Shown: piece by piece, positions 1 to 9,014 of the stretch | How the letters are laid out: every line of letters starts with the position of its first letter | How positions within the stretch are numbered: the first letter of the stretch is position 1 | Source of the DNA: Ponticoccus litoralis | GTDB lineage: Bacteria > Pseudomonadota > Alphaproteobacteria > Rhodobacterales > Rhodobacteraceae | DNA length: 64,000 nt | Reading direction: 5' to 3' | Assembly (NCBI RefSeq): GCF_039769985.1 | Contig: NZ_JBDNCH010000002.1 | Location: 2,790,001-2,854,000, forward strand | The notes under the pieces: generated by a model | What the model was told of the DNA's origin: nothing | What the model saw: the letters and a program-made list of their open reading frames with translations, nothing else | Databases searched by the model: none | Translations under genes and position numbers: made by a program

Positions 1-863
1 ACGAGGCCGGGGGGCTGGCCCGCGCCGCCGATCAGCTGAACATCACGCAGTCGGCCTTGTCCCATCAGATCAAGGGGTTGGAGGATCAGGCGGGGGTCGA
101 GCTCTTTGTCCGCCGCTCCAAGCCGATGAAGCTTTCCGCCGCCGGTCTGCGGCTGCTGCGGCTGGCAGAGCAGGTGCTGCCGCAGGTCGAGGCGCTTCAG
201 GACGAATTCGCGGGTCTGCGGGCGGGCAACGCCGGGCGGCTGCACATCGCCATCGAGTGCCACGCCTGTTTCGAATGGCTGTTCCCGGTTCTCGAATCGT
301 TCCGCAAGGCCTTCGGCGATGTCGATGTCGACATCCGCCCCGGTCTGGCCTTCGACGCGCTGCCCGCGCTGATGAAGGAAGAGGTCGACGTGGTGATCTC
401 CTCCGATCCCGAAGACCTCGGTGGCGTCACCTTCGTGCCGCTCTTCGACTACAACCCGGTCTTCGTGGCCTCGTCCCAGCATCCTCTGGCGGCGAAACCC
501 TTCATCGAGGCGCAGGATTTCCGCGGCGAGACGCTGATCACCTATCCGGTCGAGCGGTCGCGGCTGGACATCTTCAGCCAGCTGCTGACCCCGGCCAAGG
601 TGGAACCGGCGTCGATCCGGCAGGTGGAACTGACGGCGGTGATCCTGCTGCTGGTGGCCTCGAACCGCGGCATCGCGGTGCTGCCCGACTGGGTGGTGCG
701 CGAGGTCAAGTACAACTCGGACTATGTCACGCGCCCGCTGACGGAACAGGGCATCACCCGCAGGCTATACGCGGCGGTGCGGACCGAGGACCTGGAAAAG
801 CCCTACATGCAAAAGCTCATCGCGCTGGCCGGGCAGGAGGCAGGCAAGCTGCAAAGCGCCTGA
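1..863 (+). CDS. metR: MetR-type LysR transcriptional activator (5' end outside window)
   Basis: Partial gene: the frame is open from base 3 and already inside the helix-turn-helix (ADQLNITQSALSHQI), so roughly 20-30 N-terminal residues lie left of the window. The rest is a full LysR effector domain. It matches MetR closely: IAIECHACFEWLFPVLESF, a YPVERSRLD segment, IAVLPDWVV and RLYAAVR near the end. MetR activates methionine-synthesis genes in other bacteria, with homocysteine as co-inducer. The usual partner (metE or metF) would be divergent, off the left edge. The gene converges on the small secreted protein that follows. The family is very likely; the exact target is inferred. Confidence 0.85.
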   Translation, partial: EAGGLARAADQLNITQSALSHQIKGLEDQAGVELFVRRSKPMKLSAAGLRLLRLAEQVLPQVEALQDEFAGLRAGNAGRLHIAIECHACFEWLFPVLESFRKAFGDVDVDIRPGLAFDALPALMKEEVDVVISSDPEDLGGVTFVPLFDYNPVFVASSQHPLAAKPFIEAQDFRGETLITYPVERSRLDIFSQLLTPAKVEPASIRQVELTAVILLLVASNRGIAVLPDWVVREVKYNSDYVTRPLTEQGITRRLYAAVRTEDLEKPYMQKLIALAGQEAGKLQSA

Positions 864-870
864 TCCATGC

Positions 871-1173
871 TCAACGACACCGGTCAGCGGCCTGGGACAG
901 GGCCAGCGCCCGAGGGTCCGCGTAGGTCCAGCCTTTGATGCGGGGTGTGTCCTGCGCCATGATCTGCACGGCCTTCTGCGCAAAGCAGCCGCAGTCCACG
1001 CCCGGCAGGGTGGCGCGGCAATAAGAAAGCTCGTCCAGCACGGTCCGGCCCTGCGCATCCTTCCGGCCCAAAGGCGCCTCATAGGCGGTCAGCGGCGGCA
1101 GGAACTGCACCGCGCCGACGGCGGCGCCGGATGCGGCGAGAATGGCAAGGGCAGTGGCGGTTTCGCTGGGCAT
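871..1173 (-). CDS. Small secreted cysteine-containing protein, unknown function
   Basis: A 100-residue protein. I chose the ATG at 1173 because a perfect AAGGAGG lies 8 bases upstream; an in-frame ATG further up (1200) has no such site. Residues 1-25 form a hydrophobic signal-like segment (ALAILAASGAAVGAVQF). The mature part has four cysteines (YCRA, VDCGCF, and one near the C-terminus), which could form disulfides or bind metal in the periplasm. I do not recognise a named family. It sits alone between metR and the cold-shock gene. Confidence 0.6.
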   Translation of the reverse strand: MPSETATALAILAASGAAVGAVQFLPPLTAYEAPLGRKDAQGRTVLDELSYCRATLPGVDCGCFAQKAVQIMAQDTPRIKGWTYADPRALALSQAADRCR

Positions 1174-1390
1174 GACGGCGGCCTCCTTGACAGGCGCCAT
1201 CCTACTCCGACCGGCCTCCGTGCCGGAGCGCGAAGTGCAAAACAGGTTAACCGCGCGCCTGACCCGGGGATCCCCGGGTCGGCCCGCACGGTTCCGGGCG
1301 ATCTGGCCCGGCCCCTCCGAGACACTGCCCGACATGGCCCGATACAGGCCCCGCAGGCGGCGGGGGCCGGTCGCGGGACAGGGTGTCGGT

Positions 1391-1597
1391 TCAGAGGGTC
1401 TTCAGGTCAGAGGCCATCTGGCGGCCATCGCGGCCTTCGCGCAGCTCGTAGCTGACCTTCTGGTTGTCGGCGAGGCCGGTCAGGCCGGACCGCTCGACTG
1501 CCGAGATATGGACGAAGACGTCCTTGCCGCCCTCATCTGGCGCGATGAAGCCGTATCCCTTGGTGGTATTGAACCATTTCACGGTGCCGTTCGGCAT
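1391..1597 (-). CDS. Cold-shock family RNA chaperone
   Basis: A 68-residue single cold-shock domain. It starts MPNGTVKWFN, and both RNA-binding motifs are present (KGYGFI and DVFVHI). An AAGGAG lies 9-10 bases before the ATG. CspA-type proteins bind single-stranded RNA and loosen secondary structure in the cytoplasm. The 236-base leader up to 1833 is long enough for the structured 5' UTR usual for this family, but I did not resolve a fold. Family assignment is certain; whether it is cold-induced cannot be read from the sequence. Confidence 0.93.
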   Translation of the reverse strand: MPNGTVKWFNTTKGYGFIAPDEGGKDVFVHISAVERSGLTGLADNQKVSYELREGRDGRQMASDLKTL

Positions 1598-1833
1598 TGT
1601 TCCCGTGCTCCTTTCCAGTCCTGCATTCGGCCCCTCAGCGCCGGGGCCACCGTGACACATCCGAGGGCCGGTGCCATGGTGGCGGCCCCGCAGGGCGACA
1701 CCTTATGCCGAACTTCGAAGGTCTCGAAAAAAACATGAAGCCCCTGCAGGAAAAAGCAAGCCCCGTGCTTTCGTATTTCATTCCCGCGACGCATATTTGC
1801 GGTACGGATGAAGAAGAAGAGGGCGAGTTTCCC

Positions 1834-2148
1834 ATGCAGCTATACGGATTGCGGACCTGCGACACCTGCCGGAAGGCCTTGAAGGCCCTGCCAGGTGCCA
1901 CGCTGGTCGATGTGCGCGAAGAGGGGCTGCCCGATGCGGTCCGCGACCGCGCGCTGGCCAGCTTCGGCGCGCGCCCGGTGAACACCCGCTCCACCACCTG
2001 GCGCGGCCTGTCCGAGGCAGAGCGCGCGGCCCCGCCCGAGACCCTGCTGGCCAGCCACCCGGCGCTGATGAAGCGGCCCTTGATCGTCGATGGCGACGCC
2101 ATGTGGCTGGGCTGGGACAAGGCGGTGCAGGCAGAGCTTGCGGGCTGA
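1834..2148 (+). CDS. ArsC/Spx-family thioredoxin-fold protein
   Basis: A 104-residue protein starting MQLYGLRTCDTCRKALKAL. The N-terminal CxxC-type motif (CDTC), the NTRSTTWRGL segment and the C-terminal KRPLIVDGD segment are typical of the ArsC/Spx/YffB family. These are thioredoxin-fold proteins that are either arsenate reductases or of unknown redox role. There are no arsenic genes nearby, so I would call it YffB/ArsC-like and not infer arsenate reduction. It is a single gene converging on the bufferin operon. Confidence 0.85.
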   Translation: MQLYGLRTCDTCRKALKALPGATLVDVREEGLPDAVRDRALASFGARPVNTRSTTWRGLSEAERAAPPETLLASHPALMKRPLIVDGDAMWLGWDKAVQAELAG

Positions 2149-2175
2149 AACAGGGCGCCCCGGCGGCGCGGCCCC

Positions 2176-2763
2176 TCAGGCGGCGGGCTGGGGGGCGCGC
2201 CGCTCCAGTCCCAGCGCGCGATCCAGCGACAGCGCCCCGGCGCCCTTGAAGACCAGCGTTGCCAGCAGCAGCCCCCAGAACAGGCGCTGGTCCAGGATGA
2301 CCCCGTCCGGCGCCCGGTCGAACCAGGCCCCCAGCGTCGCCGCATGGGCCAGCCCGCCGTGACCGTAGAGGTCGGTCAGGCTCTGCACCGCGACGAACCC
2401 GATCATGCCAAGCGCGGCCAGCCGCGTCAGCAGGCCGGCGAGGATCAGCAGCGGCAGCAGGAACTCCGCCCAGGTGCCCAGCACCACCACCGCCCAGTGC
2501 CAGAGGCCAAGCGCCTCGCTGTTGTAGCCCACCGCCTCGAACTGGCGCGGGAAGATCTGCGCATAGGCGCCGCTGGAGGGCCGCAGAAAGCCGAGGATTC
2601 CCTCGCCCAGCTTGGTGGCGGCAGAGGCCCAGAAATACCCCGCGAGGCTTGCGGCGAAGATCAGGCGCGCCAGAAGCGGCAGCGCTTCGTCCCCGGCGCG
2701 GGACAGGGCGGCAGAAAGCCGCGCCAGCGCGGCCTTGAGGCGGTCAGTCATCGGGGCAGGCAT
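2176..2763 (-). CDS. DoxX-family membrane protein of the bufferin operon
   Basis: A 195-residue membrane protein with four hydrophobic segments (about residues 25-45, 80-105, 110-130 and 155-175), characteristic of DoxX. The start at 2763 is supported by GGAGG nine bases upstream and overlaps the end of the previous gene by 20 bases, so the two are translationally coupled. DoxX is the common fourth gene of bufferin (Hvf) operons. Its role there is not settled; a redox or quinone-linked function at the inner membrane is the usual suggestion. Confidence 0.85.
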   Translation of the reverse strand: MPAPMTDRLKAALARLSAALSRAGDEALPLLARLIFAASLAGYFWASAATKLGEGILGFLRPSSGAYAQIFPRQFEAVGYNSEALGLWHWAVVVLGTWAEFLLPLLILAGLLTRLAALGMIGFVAVQSLTDLYGHGGLAHAATLGAWFDRAPDGVILDQRLFWGLLLATLVFKGAGALSLDRALGLERRAPQPAA

Positions 2764-3518
2764 GGGGGTGATCCTCCGGCGCGAGGGTAAGGGCAGAGAG
2801 CGCGCCGCCTGACAGAAGCAGCGAGAGGAGCGGACCGGGATCGCTGTACCCGGCATGGCCGAAGGCGGCGCCCAGCGATTCGCCCCGCATCAGCGCGGCG
2901 GCAACCTCGGCGCCGCCCGGCGGCAGGGCATGGGGCACCGGGTCAAAGCCGGGACGGCAGACAAGGACATCCTCGGCGACAGGCTTCGGCGCGGGCGTTC
3001 CTGGCGTCATCGCGTAGCGGTACAGCGACAGCACCGGCCAGCGCGACCGCAGCAGGCGCGTGGCCGGTGCGACGGTGACGCGGGCCTGCGCCAGCGCCGC
3101 CTCGTCCAGCCCGGCAAGGGCGGCGGCATCCAGCCGGGGCGCATCGGCGGCGTGGTAGCTTTGCCGCAAGGCAAGCTCCAGCCGCGCCACCTCCCCAAGA
3201 TAGCCAAGAGGCGCCAGCCGGGGTTCCGCCTCCGAGGAAGGCCGGGAAACCGCTGCCATAGACCATCATGCGCGGCGAGCGGGGCGGCGACCGGCGCAGG
3301 AAGGCCACGGCGACCATGGCGAAATTCTCGGGCCCAAGCAGCACTGGCCACCGCCGGAAAACCCGCTTCCAGCGCCTCGCGCAGCGAGACCGCGACATTG
3401 TTGCGATAGATCGCATAGCGCCGTTCCGCCGCGCGGCCCGCGGCATCGCGCAGCCCCCGGGCACCGGCTGCGCCGGATCCAGAAGCCCGCGGTAAAACCT
3501 GTCCTGCGAGACGATCAT
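2744..3518 (-). CDS. bufC: BufC/HvfC: DUF2063 partner of the bufferin maturase (three indels as sequenced)
   Basis: The start ATG (3518) overlaps the stop of bufB (ATGA). The reading frame is broken three times. One G is missing from a run at 3454-3458 (plus-strand C run), one base is extra near 3348, and one G is extra near 3235. Repaired, it gives 257 residues, the normal size for DUF2063. Diagnostic pieces lie on each side of the breaks: RRYAIYRNNVAVSL, SPRMMVYGSGFPAFL, and GYLGEVARLELALRQSYHAAD. DUF2063 proteins bind the bufferin precursor and present it to the DUF692 enzyme. Repair restores every conserved block, so a sequence error is more likely than a dead gene. Confidence 0.82.
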
Positions 3519-4447
3519 GCGCGCAGCCCGCCCGTCTTCTTTGGTCCGGAAAATACCTCGGGGGTGAGGCCGCAGGCCGAGGGGGCAGCGCCCCCGGCCT
3601 TGGCCGCCGCCCGCGCCGGGGCCCGACCGGCCCGCGCCGCCTCTGCCTCCAGCACCGGCCAGTCGGGCACGTCTGTGTCCCATTCGATCAGCACCGGGCG
3701 CGGCCCCACCCGGTCGAGCACCCGGTCCAGCAGCGTCCAGACCGGATCGGCCACGGCCCGCCCGTGGCTGTCGATCAGCAGCGGCGCGCCGTGCTCGTCG
3801 CTGTCCTCGTCATGGCCGCCCAGATGGATTTCGCCCACGGCCTCCAGGGCGAAGGCGTCCAGGTAGGCCTCTGCCGACAGCCCCAGGTTCACCGCCGAGA
3901 CAAAGACGTTGTTCAGGTCCAGCAGCAGCCCGCAGCCGCTGCGCCGGGCGATCTCGGCAAGGAAGGCGGGTTCCTCCCATGTGCTTTCGGCGAAGGCCAG
4001 GTAGGAGGACGGGTTTTCCAGCAGCATCTGCCGACCCAGCGCCTCCTGCACGCGCCCGATGTGGTCGCAGACCCGGGTCAGGGTGGCATCGGTATAGGGC
4101 AGGGGCAGAAGGTCGTTCAGGAAGGCGCCGTCATGGGTCGACCATGCCAGATGTTCCGAAAAGCGGGCGGGCTTCAGCCAGCCGGTCAGATGCGCCAGCC
4201 GCGCTAGGTGGTCGCGATCCAGCGGCGCCGCGCCGCCGATCGACAGGCCCACGCCATGGACCGAGACGGGAAAGCGTTCCGCCGGGGCGCGCAGCTGCGC
4301 CAGCGGGCGGCCGCCGTCGCCCATGTAGTTCTCGGCGTGGATCTCCAGCCAGCCGACCGCGCCGGGCGCGTCGAGCAGGGCGGCGAAATGCTGCGGCTTG
4401 TAGCCGACCCCGGGCAGGGGCGGCAGGTCGCGGAGGGTGTCGAACAT
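3515..4447 (-). CDS. bufB: BufB/HvfB: DUF692 multinuclear iron oxidative enzyme (bufferin maturase)
   Basis: A 310-residue DUF692 protein (TIM-barrel, MNIO family). The start at 4447 has AAGGA upstream. Visible signature segments include GYKPQHF, EIHAENYM, SVHGVGLS, LLENPSSYL, LLLDLNNVFVSAVNLG, EIHLGGHDED and LIEWDTDVP; the His, Glu and Asp residues in them are the metal ligands of the family. In bufferin systems it oxidises cysteines of the BufA precursor, with BufC as the delivery partner. It lies 125 bases after bufA and overlaps bufC by four bases. The last 20 codons coincide with a 29-nt element that recurs elsewhere in the window. Confidence 0.92.
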   Translation of the reverse strand: MFDTLRDLPPLPGVGYKPQHFAALLDAPGAVGWLEIHAENYMGDGGRPLAQLRAPAERFPVSVHGVGLSIGGAAPLDRDHLARLAHLTGWLKPARFSEHLAWSTHDGAFLNDLLPLPYTDATLTRVCDHIGRVQEALGRQMLLENPSSYLAFAESTWEEPAFLAEIARRSGCGLLLDLNNVFVSAVNLGLSAEAYLDAFALEAVGEIHLGGHDEDSDEHGAPLLIDSHGRAVADPVWTLLDRVLDRVGPRPVLIEWDTDVPDWPVLEAEAARAGRAPARAAAKAGGAAPSACGLTPEVFSGPKKTGGLRA

Positions 4448-4572
4448 GGGCGGGGTCCTTTGACCGGGAAAGCGCGGCGGTGCGGGCGGGGCGGTGCGGG
4501 CACGAACACGGCGGTCTGGCACCGCACCGGGACGGGGGCGAAAGGGCGCGGGGGCCCCTCCGCCCCTGCCGG

Positions 4573-4872
4573 TCATGCGTTGGGCAGGTCGCGGTCCAGC
4601 GCCTCGAGCGCGCCCATCCGGGCCGAGCCGTCCGCCATGTCCGGCAGCTCGATCTCGGCGCAGGTGCCGGCCTCGACCAGCGTCCAGGCGTTGCCCTGGT
4701 AATCGACGGTCGAGGTGCCCGCGCAGGTGGTGCCGGGACCGGCGGCGCAGTCGTTTTCCCCGGCGAGGCTGACGCCGAAGCACTTCTCCTGTTCCATCGC
4801 CTGGGCGCCGGTGGCCGAGAGCGCGGCGGCGACAGCCCCGACGAGGGCGGCGGTCTTGATCGTTGCGGACAT
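4573..4872 (-). CDS. bufA: BufA: DUF2282 bufferin precursor peptide
   Basis: A 99-residue protein with a clear Sec signal peptide (residues 1-24, ending ATGAQA). The mature part carries the four conserved DUF2282 cysteines: EKCFGV, ENDCAAG, TTCAGTS and GTCAEI. AAGGA lies upstream of the ATG at 4872. DUF2282 proteins are the substrates of DUF692/DUF2063 enzyme pairs. The modified, exported peptide is thought to chelate copper in the periplasm. It is the first gene of the four-gene operon. The C-terminal tail after the last cysteine (about 33 residues) is acidic and poorly conserved. Confidence 0.9.
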   Translation of the reverse strand: MSATIKTAALVGAVAAALSATGAQAMEQEKCFGVSLAGENDCAAGPGTTCAGTSTVDYQGNAWTLVEAGTCAEIELPDMADGSARMGALEALDRDLPNA

Positions 4873-5351
4873 GGAATTTCCTTTCGGTTGAGCGGTTGGA
4901 ACCTCTTGGCCCCAAGGCATCGCCCCGGGGATGACCCAAGGCTGCCCTGACGCAGGGTCAGCAACCATTCACGGCCCCGTGGATCACGCGGCTGTCAGCC
5001 CACCGGACCGTTCCGTGAGGCTTTGCAGGTGCAGAAAGTCAGCCTTTTCAAGGCGCAGCGGCGGGGCGGCGAAACATTCGCGGGCCAATGCCGACCTTCC
5101 AGCGCTGGAATGTTGCAGTCGCGGGGCCGGGCAAAGGCGGCAAGACAGGCCGCCTCACGTCCCGCGTCAGAAATGTTACGGGCGCCAAGGGGCGTGATCC
5201 AGGCAGGGGCGGGCCGGGACGCGGCCCCGGCCCTTGCCAGTCCCGGAGGCCCGGCAAAGCTGTCACGGCAGCACGGCAGCACGGCAGCACGGCAGCACGG
5301 CAGCACGGCAGCACGGCAGCACGGCAGCACGGCAGCAGGGGGCAGGGCAGG
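4873..5351 (-). other. Upstream region of bufA, with an 8-bp tandem repeat
   Basis: This holds the promoter region of the bufferin operon (minus strand) and the space after thrS. I see no gene. A short dyad (CCCTG-ACG-CAGGG) lies at 4945-4957, but I cannot tie it to a regulator. The conspicuous object is the nine-copy 8-bp repeat described separately. Confidence 0.5.
5264..5338. repeat. Nine perfect copies of an 8-bp tandem repeat
   Basis: The unit CACGGCAG is repeated nine times without mismatch (5264-5335), followed by three bases of a tenth copy. It is non-coding, between the thrS terminator and the bufA promoter region. Perfect 8-bp microsatellites of this length are prone to slippage, so copy number may vary between isolates. 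Confidence 0.95.
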
Positions 5352-5384
5352 AAAAAGCCCGCCCCGCGGCGATGCGGGGCGGGC
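5352..5384 (-). terminator. Rho-independent terminator of thrS
   Basis: On the minus strand a perfect 11-bp GC-rich stem (arms 5374-5384 and 5357-5367, loop of six) is followed by five T residues. It lies 77 bases after the thrS stop codon. Confidence 0.85.
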
Positions 5385-5460
5385 TCTGTTCTGGCGGGCC
5401 TCGGTGTCCCGGGCATTCGCCTCGGCTGGTCCCGATCCGGTTACCCGGATCAGAGCCGCG

Positions 5461-7446
5461 TCAGTCCTTGCGCAGGTCCGGCGGCGTCGCCTCGACGGCC
5501 ACCGCGCGCAGGAAGTCCTCTAGACCCTGCATGCTGGTCTGCTTCTCGCCAAGGCGGCGGACAGAGACGGTGCGCTCTTCGACCTCGCGGTGACCCACGG
5601 CGAGGATCACCGGCACCTTGCCCACCGAATGCTCGCGGACCTTGTAGTTGATCTTCTCGTTGCGGATATCCAGTTCGGCCCGGACACCGGCAGCCTGAAG
5701 GGCCTGCACGATCTCTTCGGCATAGGCGTCCGCCTCCGAGGTGATCGTCGCCACGACAACCTGACGTGGCGCCAGCCAGAACGGCAGCTTGCCCGCGTGT
5801 TCCTCGATCAGGATGCCGATGAAGCGCTCGAAGGAGCCCAGCGTCGCGCGGTGCAGCATGAAGGGCCGCGTCTTGTCGCCGTTGGGGGCGATATAGGTGG
5901 CCCCCAGCCGCTCGGGCAGGTTCGGATCGACCTGGAAGGTGCCGCACTGCCAGACCCGGCCGATGGCATCGGTCAGGTAGAAGTCCAGCTTCGGCCCGTA
6001 GAAGGCACCGTCGCCCGGTTCCAGCGTGTAGGTGCGGCCCGTCTTGCGGATCGCCTCTTCCAGCGCGTTCTCGACGTAGTCCCACGACTCTTCGGTGCCG
6101 ACGCGCTTTTCAGGGCGCGTGGCGAACTTGATCTCGAAGGTCGGGAAGCCAAGCTCGCGATAGATATCGGCGAGGAACTCGATGAACCGCGCGCATTCGT
6201 CCTCGATCTGCGCTTCGGTGCAGAAGATATGCGCGTCGTCCTGCGTGAAGCCGCGCACCCGCATGATCCCGTGCAGCGCGCCCGAGGGCTCGAACCGCGA
6301 GCAGGATCCGAACTCGGCCAGCCGCAGCGGCAGGTCGCGGTAGGACTTCAGGCCCTGGTTGAAGACCTGAACGTGGCAGGGGCAGTTCATCGGCTTCAGC
6401 GCGTTGATGCGGGTCTGCGCCTTGTCCTTCACATCCGCGTCGTCGTTTTCGCCGTCGCGGCTTTCATCCACCTCGACGAGGAACATGTGGTGCTGGTACT
6501 TGTCCCAGTGGCCCGAGGCCTCCCACAGCTTGCGGTCCACGACCTGCGGCGTGTTGATCTCGCGGTAGCCGCCGGCGCGCTGCTTGCGGCGCATGTAGTC
6601 CTGCAGCTGCGTGTAGATCGTCCAGCCGTTGGGGTGCCAGAAGACCTGACCGGGCGCCTCTTCCTGCATGTGGAACAGGTCCATCTCGCGGCCCAGCTTG
6701 CGGTGGTCGCGCTTGGCGGCCTCTTCCAGCATGTTCAGGTGCTTGCGCAGGTCTTCCTTGTTCTTGAAGGCGACGCCGTAGATCCGTTGCAGCATCTGGC
6801 GCTTGCTGTCGCCGCGCCAGTAGGCGCCCGCGACCGACATCAGCTTGAAGGCATCGCCGGGCACCTGCCCGGTGTGCTGAAGGTGCGGACCCCGGCAGAG
6901 ATCCTGCCAGTCGCCGTGCCAGTACATGCGCAGCGGCTCGTCGCCGGGGATGCTTTCGATCAGCTCGACCTTGTAGGGTTCGCCGCGCTCTTCGTAGTAC
7001 TTCACCGCCACGTCACGCGCCCAGACCTCGGTCCGGACGGGGTCGCGCTTGTTGATGATCTCTTTCATCTTCTTTTCGATGGCGCCGAGATCTTCGGGGG
7101 TGAAGGGTTCTGCCCGGTCGAAGTCGTAGTACCAGCCGTGCTCGATGACCGGGCCGATGGTGACCTTCACGTCGGGCCAGATCTCCTGCACGGCGCGCGC
7201 CATGATATGCGCGAGGTCGTGGCGGATAAGCTCCAGCGCCGCGCCGTCCTCGGCCAGCGTGTTGATCGCGATCGAGGCGTCGGCCTCCAGCGGCCATTGC
7301 AGGTCGAAATGCGCGCCGTCGACGGTGGCGGAGATCGCCTTCTTGCCGAGCGACTTGGAGATGCTCTCGGCGACCGCGGCGGGCGTGGTGCCCTTGTCGA
7401 AATCGCGCTTCGAGCCATCTGGGAATGTCAGGGAAATCTGGGCCAT
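5461..7446 (-). CDS. thrS: Threonyl-tRNA synthetase
   Basis: A 661-residue class II synthetase charging tRNA-Thr. The start MAQISLTFPDG at 7446 has GAGGAG ten bases upstream. Domains in order: TGS (about 1-62), editing domain with HDLAH at 76-80, class II catalytic core, and anticodon-binding domain (about the last 110 residues). The zinc ligands of the active site are visible as the Cys in MNCPCHV, the His in DDAHIFC and the His in LHRATLGS. It is intact, which is worth noting since many neighbours carry indels. A longer in-frame extension upstream exists but lacks family similarity. Monocistronic with its own terminator. Confidence 0.97.
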   Translation of the reverse strand: MAQISLTFPDGSKRDFDKGTTPAAVAESISKSLGKKAISATVDGAHFDLQWPLEADASIAINTLAEDGAALELIRHDLAHIMARAVQEIWPDVKVTIGPVIEHGWYYDFDRAEPFTPEDLGAIEKKMKEIINKRDPVRTEVWARDVAVKYYEERGEPYKVELIESIPGDEPLRMYWHGDWQDLCRGPHLQHTGQVPGDAFKLMSVAGAYWRGDSKRQMLQRIYGVAFKNKEDLRKHLNMLEEAAKRDHRKLGREMDLFHMQEEAPGQVFWHPNGWTIYTQLQDYMRRKQRAGGYREINTPQVVDRKLWEASGHWDKYQHHMFLVEVDESRDGENDDADVKDKAQTRINALKPMNCPCHVQVFNQGLKSYRDLPLRLAEFGSCSRFEPSGALHGIMRVRGFTQDDAHIFCTEAQIEDECARFIEFLADIYRELGFPTFEIKFATRPEKRVGTEESWDYVENALEEAIRKTGRTYTLEPGDGAFYGPKLDFYLTDAIGRVWQCGTFQVDPNLPERLGATYIAPNGDKTRPFMLHRATLGSFERFIGILIEEHAGKLPFWLAPRQVVVATITSEADAYAEEIVQALQAAGVRAELDIRNEKINYKVREHSVGKVPVILAVGHREVEERTVSVRRLGEKQTSMQGLEDFLRAVAVEATPPDLRKD

Positions 7447-7680
7447 CGGCCTCAACTCCTCGTCGGTTTGGCGCCCACGGAACGCCCGGTTGCGGGTTAT
7501 TGTGTGTGGGCGCGTTTTGACCCCCGGGGGGCGGGCTGTCAACGGGGTAACGGCGGCGGGGCGGCCATGGGCGCCGCCGGAAACCGATCCGCGCGCGTCC
7601 CGGGGCCGTATGACCCGGTGACGATGCGGCCCCGCCCGCCGCGTCCCGGACAGGAAACAACAGGCCACGAAGAAAGACAC

Positions 7681-8928
7681 ATGACCGATACCGTCGACCT
7701 TTACGAGAACCTCACCGGCGCCGAGGCAGAGGTCCGCGCCGCCGAGGCCCGCAACGGGCTGCGCCACATGGCCGCGCTGTCGATGACAAAGATCGCCGAC
7801 GGGCTGATCGACCCCAAGCTGGTGCTGAGCTGGCTGGCGGGCTCGCTGGGGGTGCCGGCGGCGATCACCGGGCTTTTCGTGCCGATCCGCGAGGCGGGCG
7901 CGCTTCTGCCGCAGATCCTGATGGCGGGCCGGGTCGAGGCCATGGCGCACCGCAAATGGGCCTGGGTCGCGGGATCGCTGGGGCAGGGGGTGGCTGCGGC
8001 CTGCATCGCCTTGGCGGCGCTGCTGTTGCAGGGCTGGGCGGCGGGCACAGCCATCGCGGCGGCGCTGGCGCTGCTGGCGGTCAGCCGGGCGCTCTGTTCG
8101 GTCAGCTACAAGGACATCCTCGGCAAGACGGTCGAGAAGCGGCGGCGCGGCGCGGTGACGGGCGTTGCGGGCTCGGCGGCCTCTCTGGCGGTGCTGGGCT
8201 TCGCGGCGCTGCTGATCTTCGGGCCGGGGCAGGAAACCGCCCCGGTGGTGATCGCCGTGGCGCTGGCGGCGGGCCTCTGGCTGGCGGCGGCGGCGCTGTT
8301 TTCGACGCTGGAGGAAAGGGCCTCCGAAGCGGCGGGGGCGGGCAGGCCCTTCGACCTGACGCCGCTGCGCGAGGACGCCCAGTTCCGGCGCTTCATCGCG
8401 GCGCGCGGGGCGCTGACGGTGACGGCGCTGGCGCCGCCCTATTTCGTGCTATTGGGCGGCGGGCAGGACGCGCTTCGGGGGCTGGGGGCGCTGCTGGTGG
8501 CCTCGGCGGCGGCCTCTTTCGTCAGTTCCTACCTCTGGGGGCGGCTGGCCGACCGCTCGTCGCGCTGGGTGCTGGCGCTGTCGGGCTTCGTCGCGGCGGG
8601 TTTCATGGCGCTGGCGGTGGGGCTGGACCTTGCCGGGCTGTCCGGCGGGCTCTGGGTCGTGCCCATGGTGCTGTTCGGCCTGATGGTGGCCTATCACGGC
8701 GTGCGGCAGGGGCGGTCGACCTACCTTGTGGACATGGCGCCCGAGGACAGCCGCGCGTCCTACTCGGCGCTGGCCAACACGCTGATCGGCGTGCTGCTTC
8801 TGCTGGTGGGGCTTCTCGGGGGTGCCCTGGCGGCGCTGGGGCCGGTGGTGGCGCTGGCGGGCTTCGCGGCGCTGTCGGCGCTTGGGGGCGTGCTGGCGCT
8901 GGGGCTGGCGGAGGTGGAAGGGCGTTGA
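7681..8928 (+). CDS. Major facilitator superfamily transporter
   Basis: A 415-residue membrane protein with about 11-12 hydrophobic segments of Ala/Leu/Gly-rich sequence. A short N-terminal cytoplasmic tail starts MTDTVDLYENLTG, and loops rich in Arg (WGRLADRSSRW, VRQGRSTYL) fit the MFS A-motif region. The ATG at 7681 is preceded by GAAAGA. It is divergent from thrS, with 234 bases between. The substrate cannot be told. The downstream glycosylase starts 86 bases after its stop on the same strand and may be co-transcribed. Confidence 0.85.
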   Translation: MTDTVDLYENLTGAEAEVRAAEARNGLRHMAALSMTKIADGLIDPKLVLSWLAGSLGVPAAITGLFVPIREAGALLPQILMAGRVEAMAHRKWAWVAGSLGQGVAAACIALAALLLQGWAAGTAIAAALALLAVSRALCSVSYKDILGKTVEKRRRGAVTGVAGSAASLAVLGFAALLIFGPGQETAPVVIAVALAAGLWLAAAALFSTLEERASEAAGAGRPFDLTPLREDAQFRRFIAARGALTVTALAPPYFVLLGGGQDALRGLGALLVASAAASFVSSYLWGRLADRSSRWVLALSGFVAAGFMALAVGLDLAGLSGGLWVVPMVLFGLMVAYHGVRQGRSTYLVDMAPEDSRASYSALANTLIGVLLLLVGLLGGALAALGPVVALAGFAALSALGGVLALGLAEVEGR

Positions 8929-9014
8929 ACGCCCTTCCCGGCGCGCCACGGCTTGCGGCGCGTACCGGTCCGGTGTTTCCTGCGCGCGAGGGTTCGGTCG
9001 GCGCAGGGGGCGGC

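Noticed and set aside
1834..2148. True arsenate reductase
   Set aside because: No arsenic resistance genes nearby and the sequence is closer to the YffB/Spx-like branch. Only the fold family is claimed.
5590..7680. Long plus-strand frame running antisense through thrS into the MFS gene
   Set aside because: A high-GC antisense shadow of thrS. The MFS protein starts at ATG 7681.
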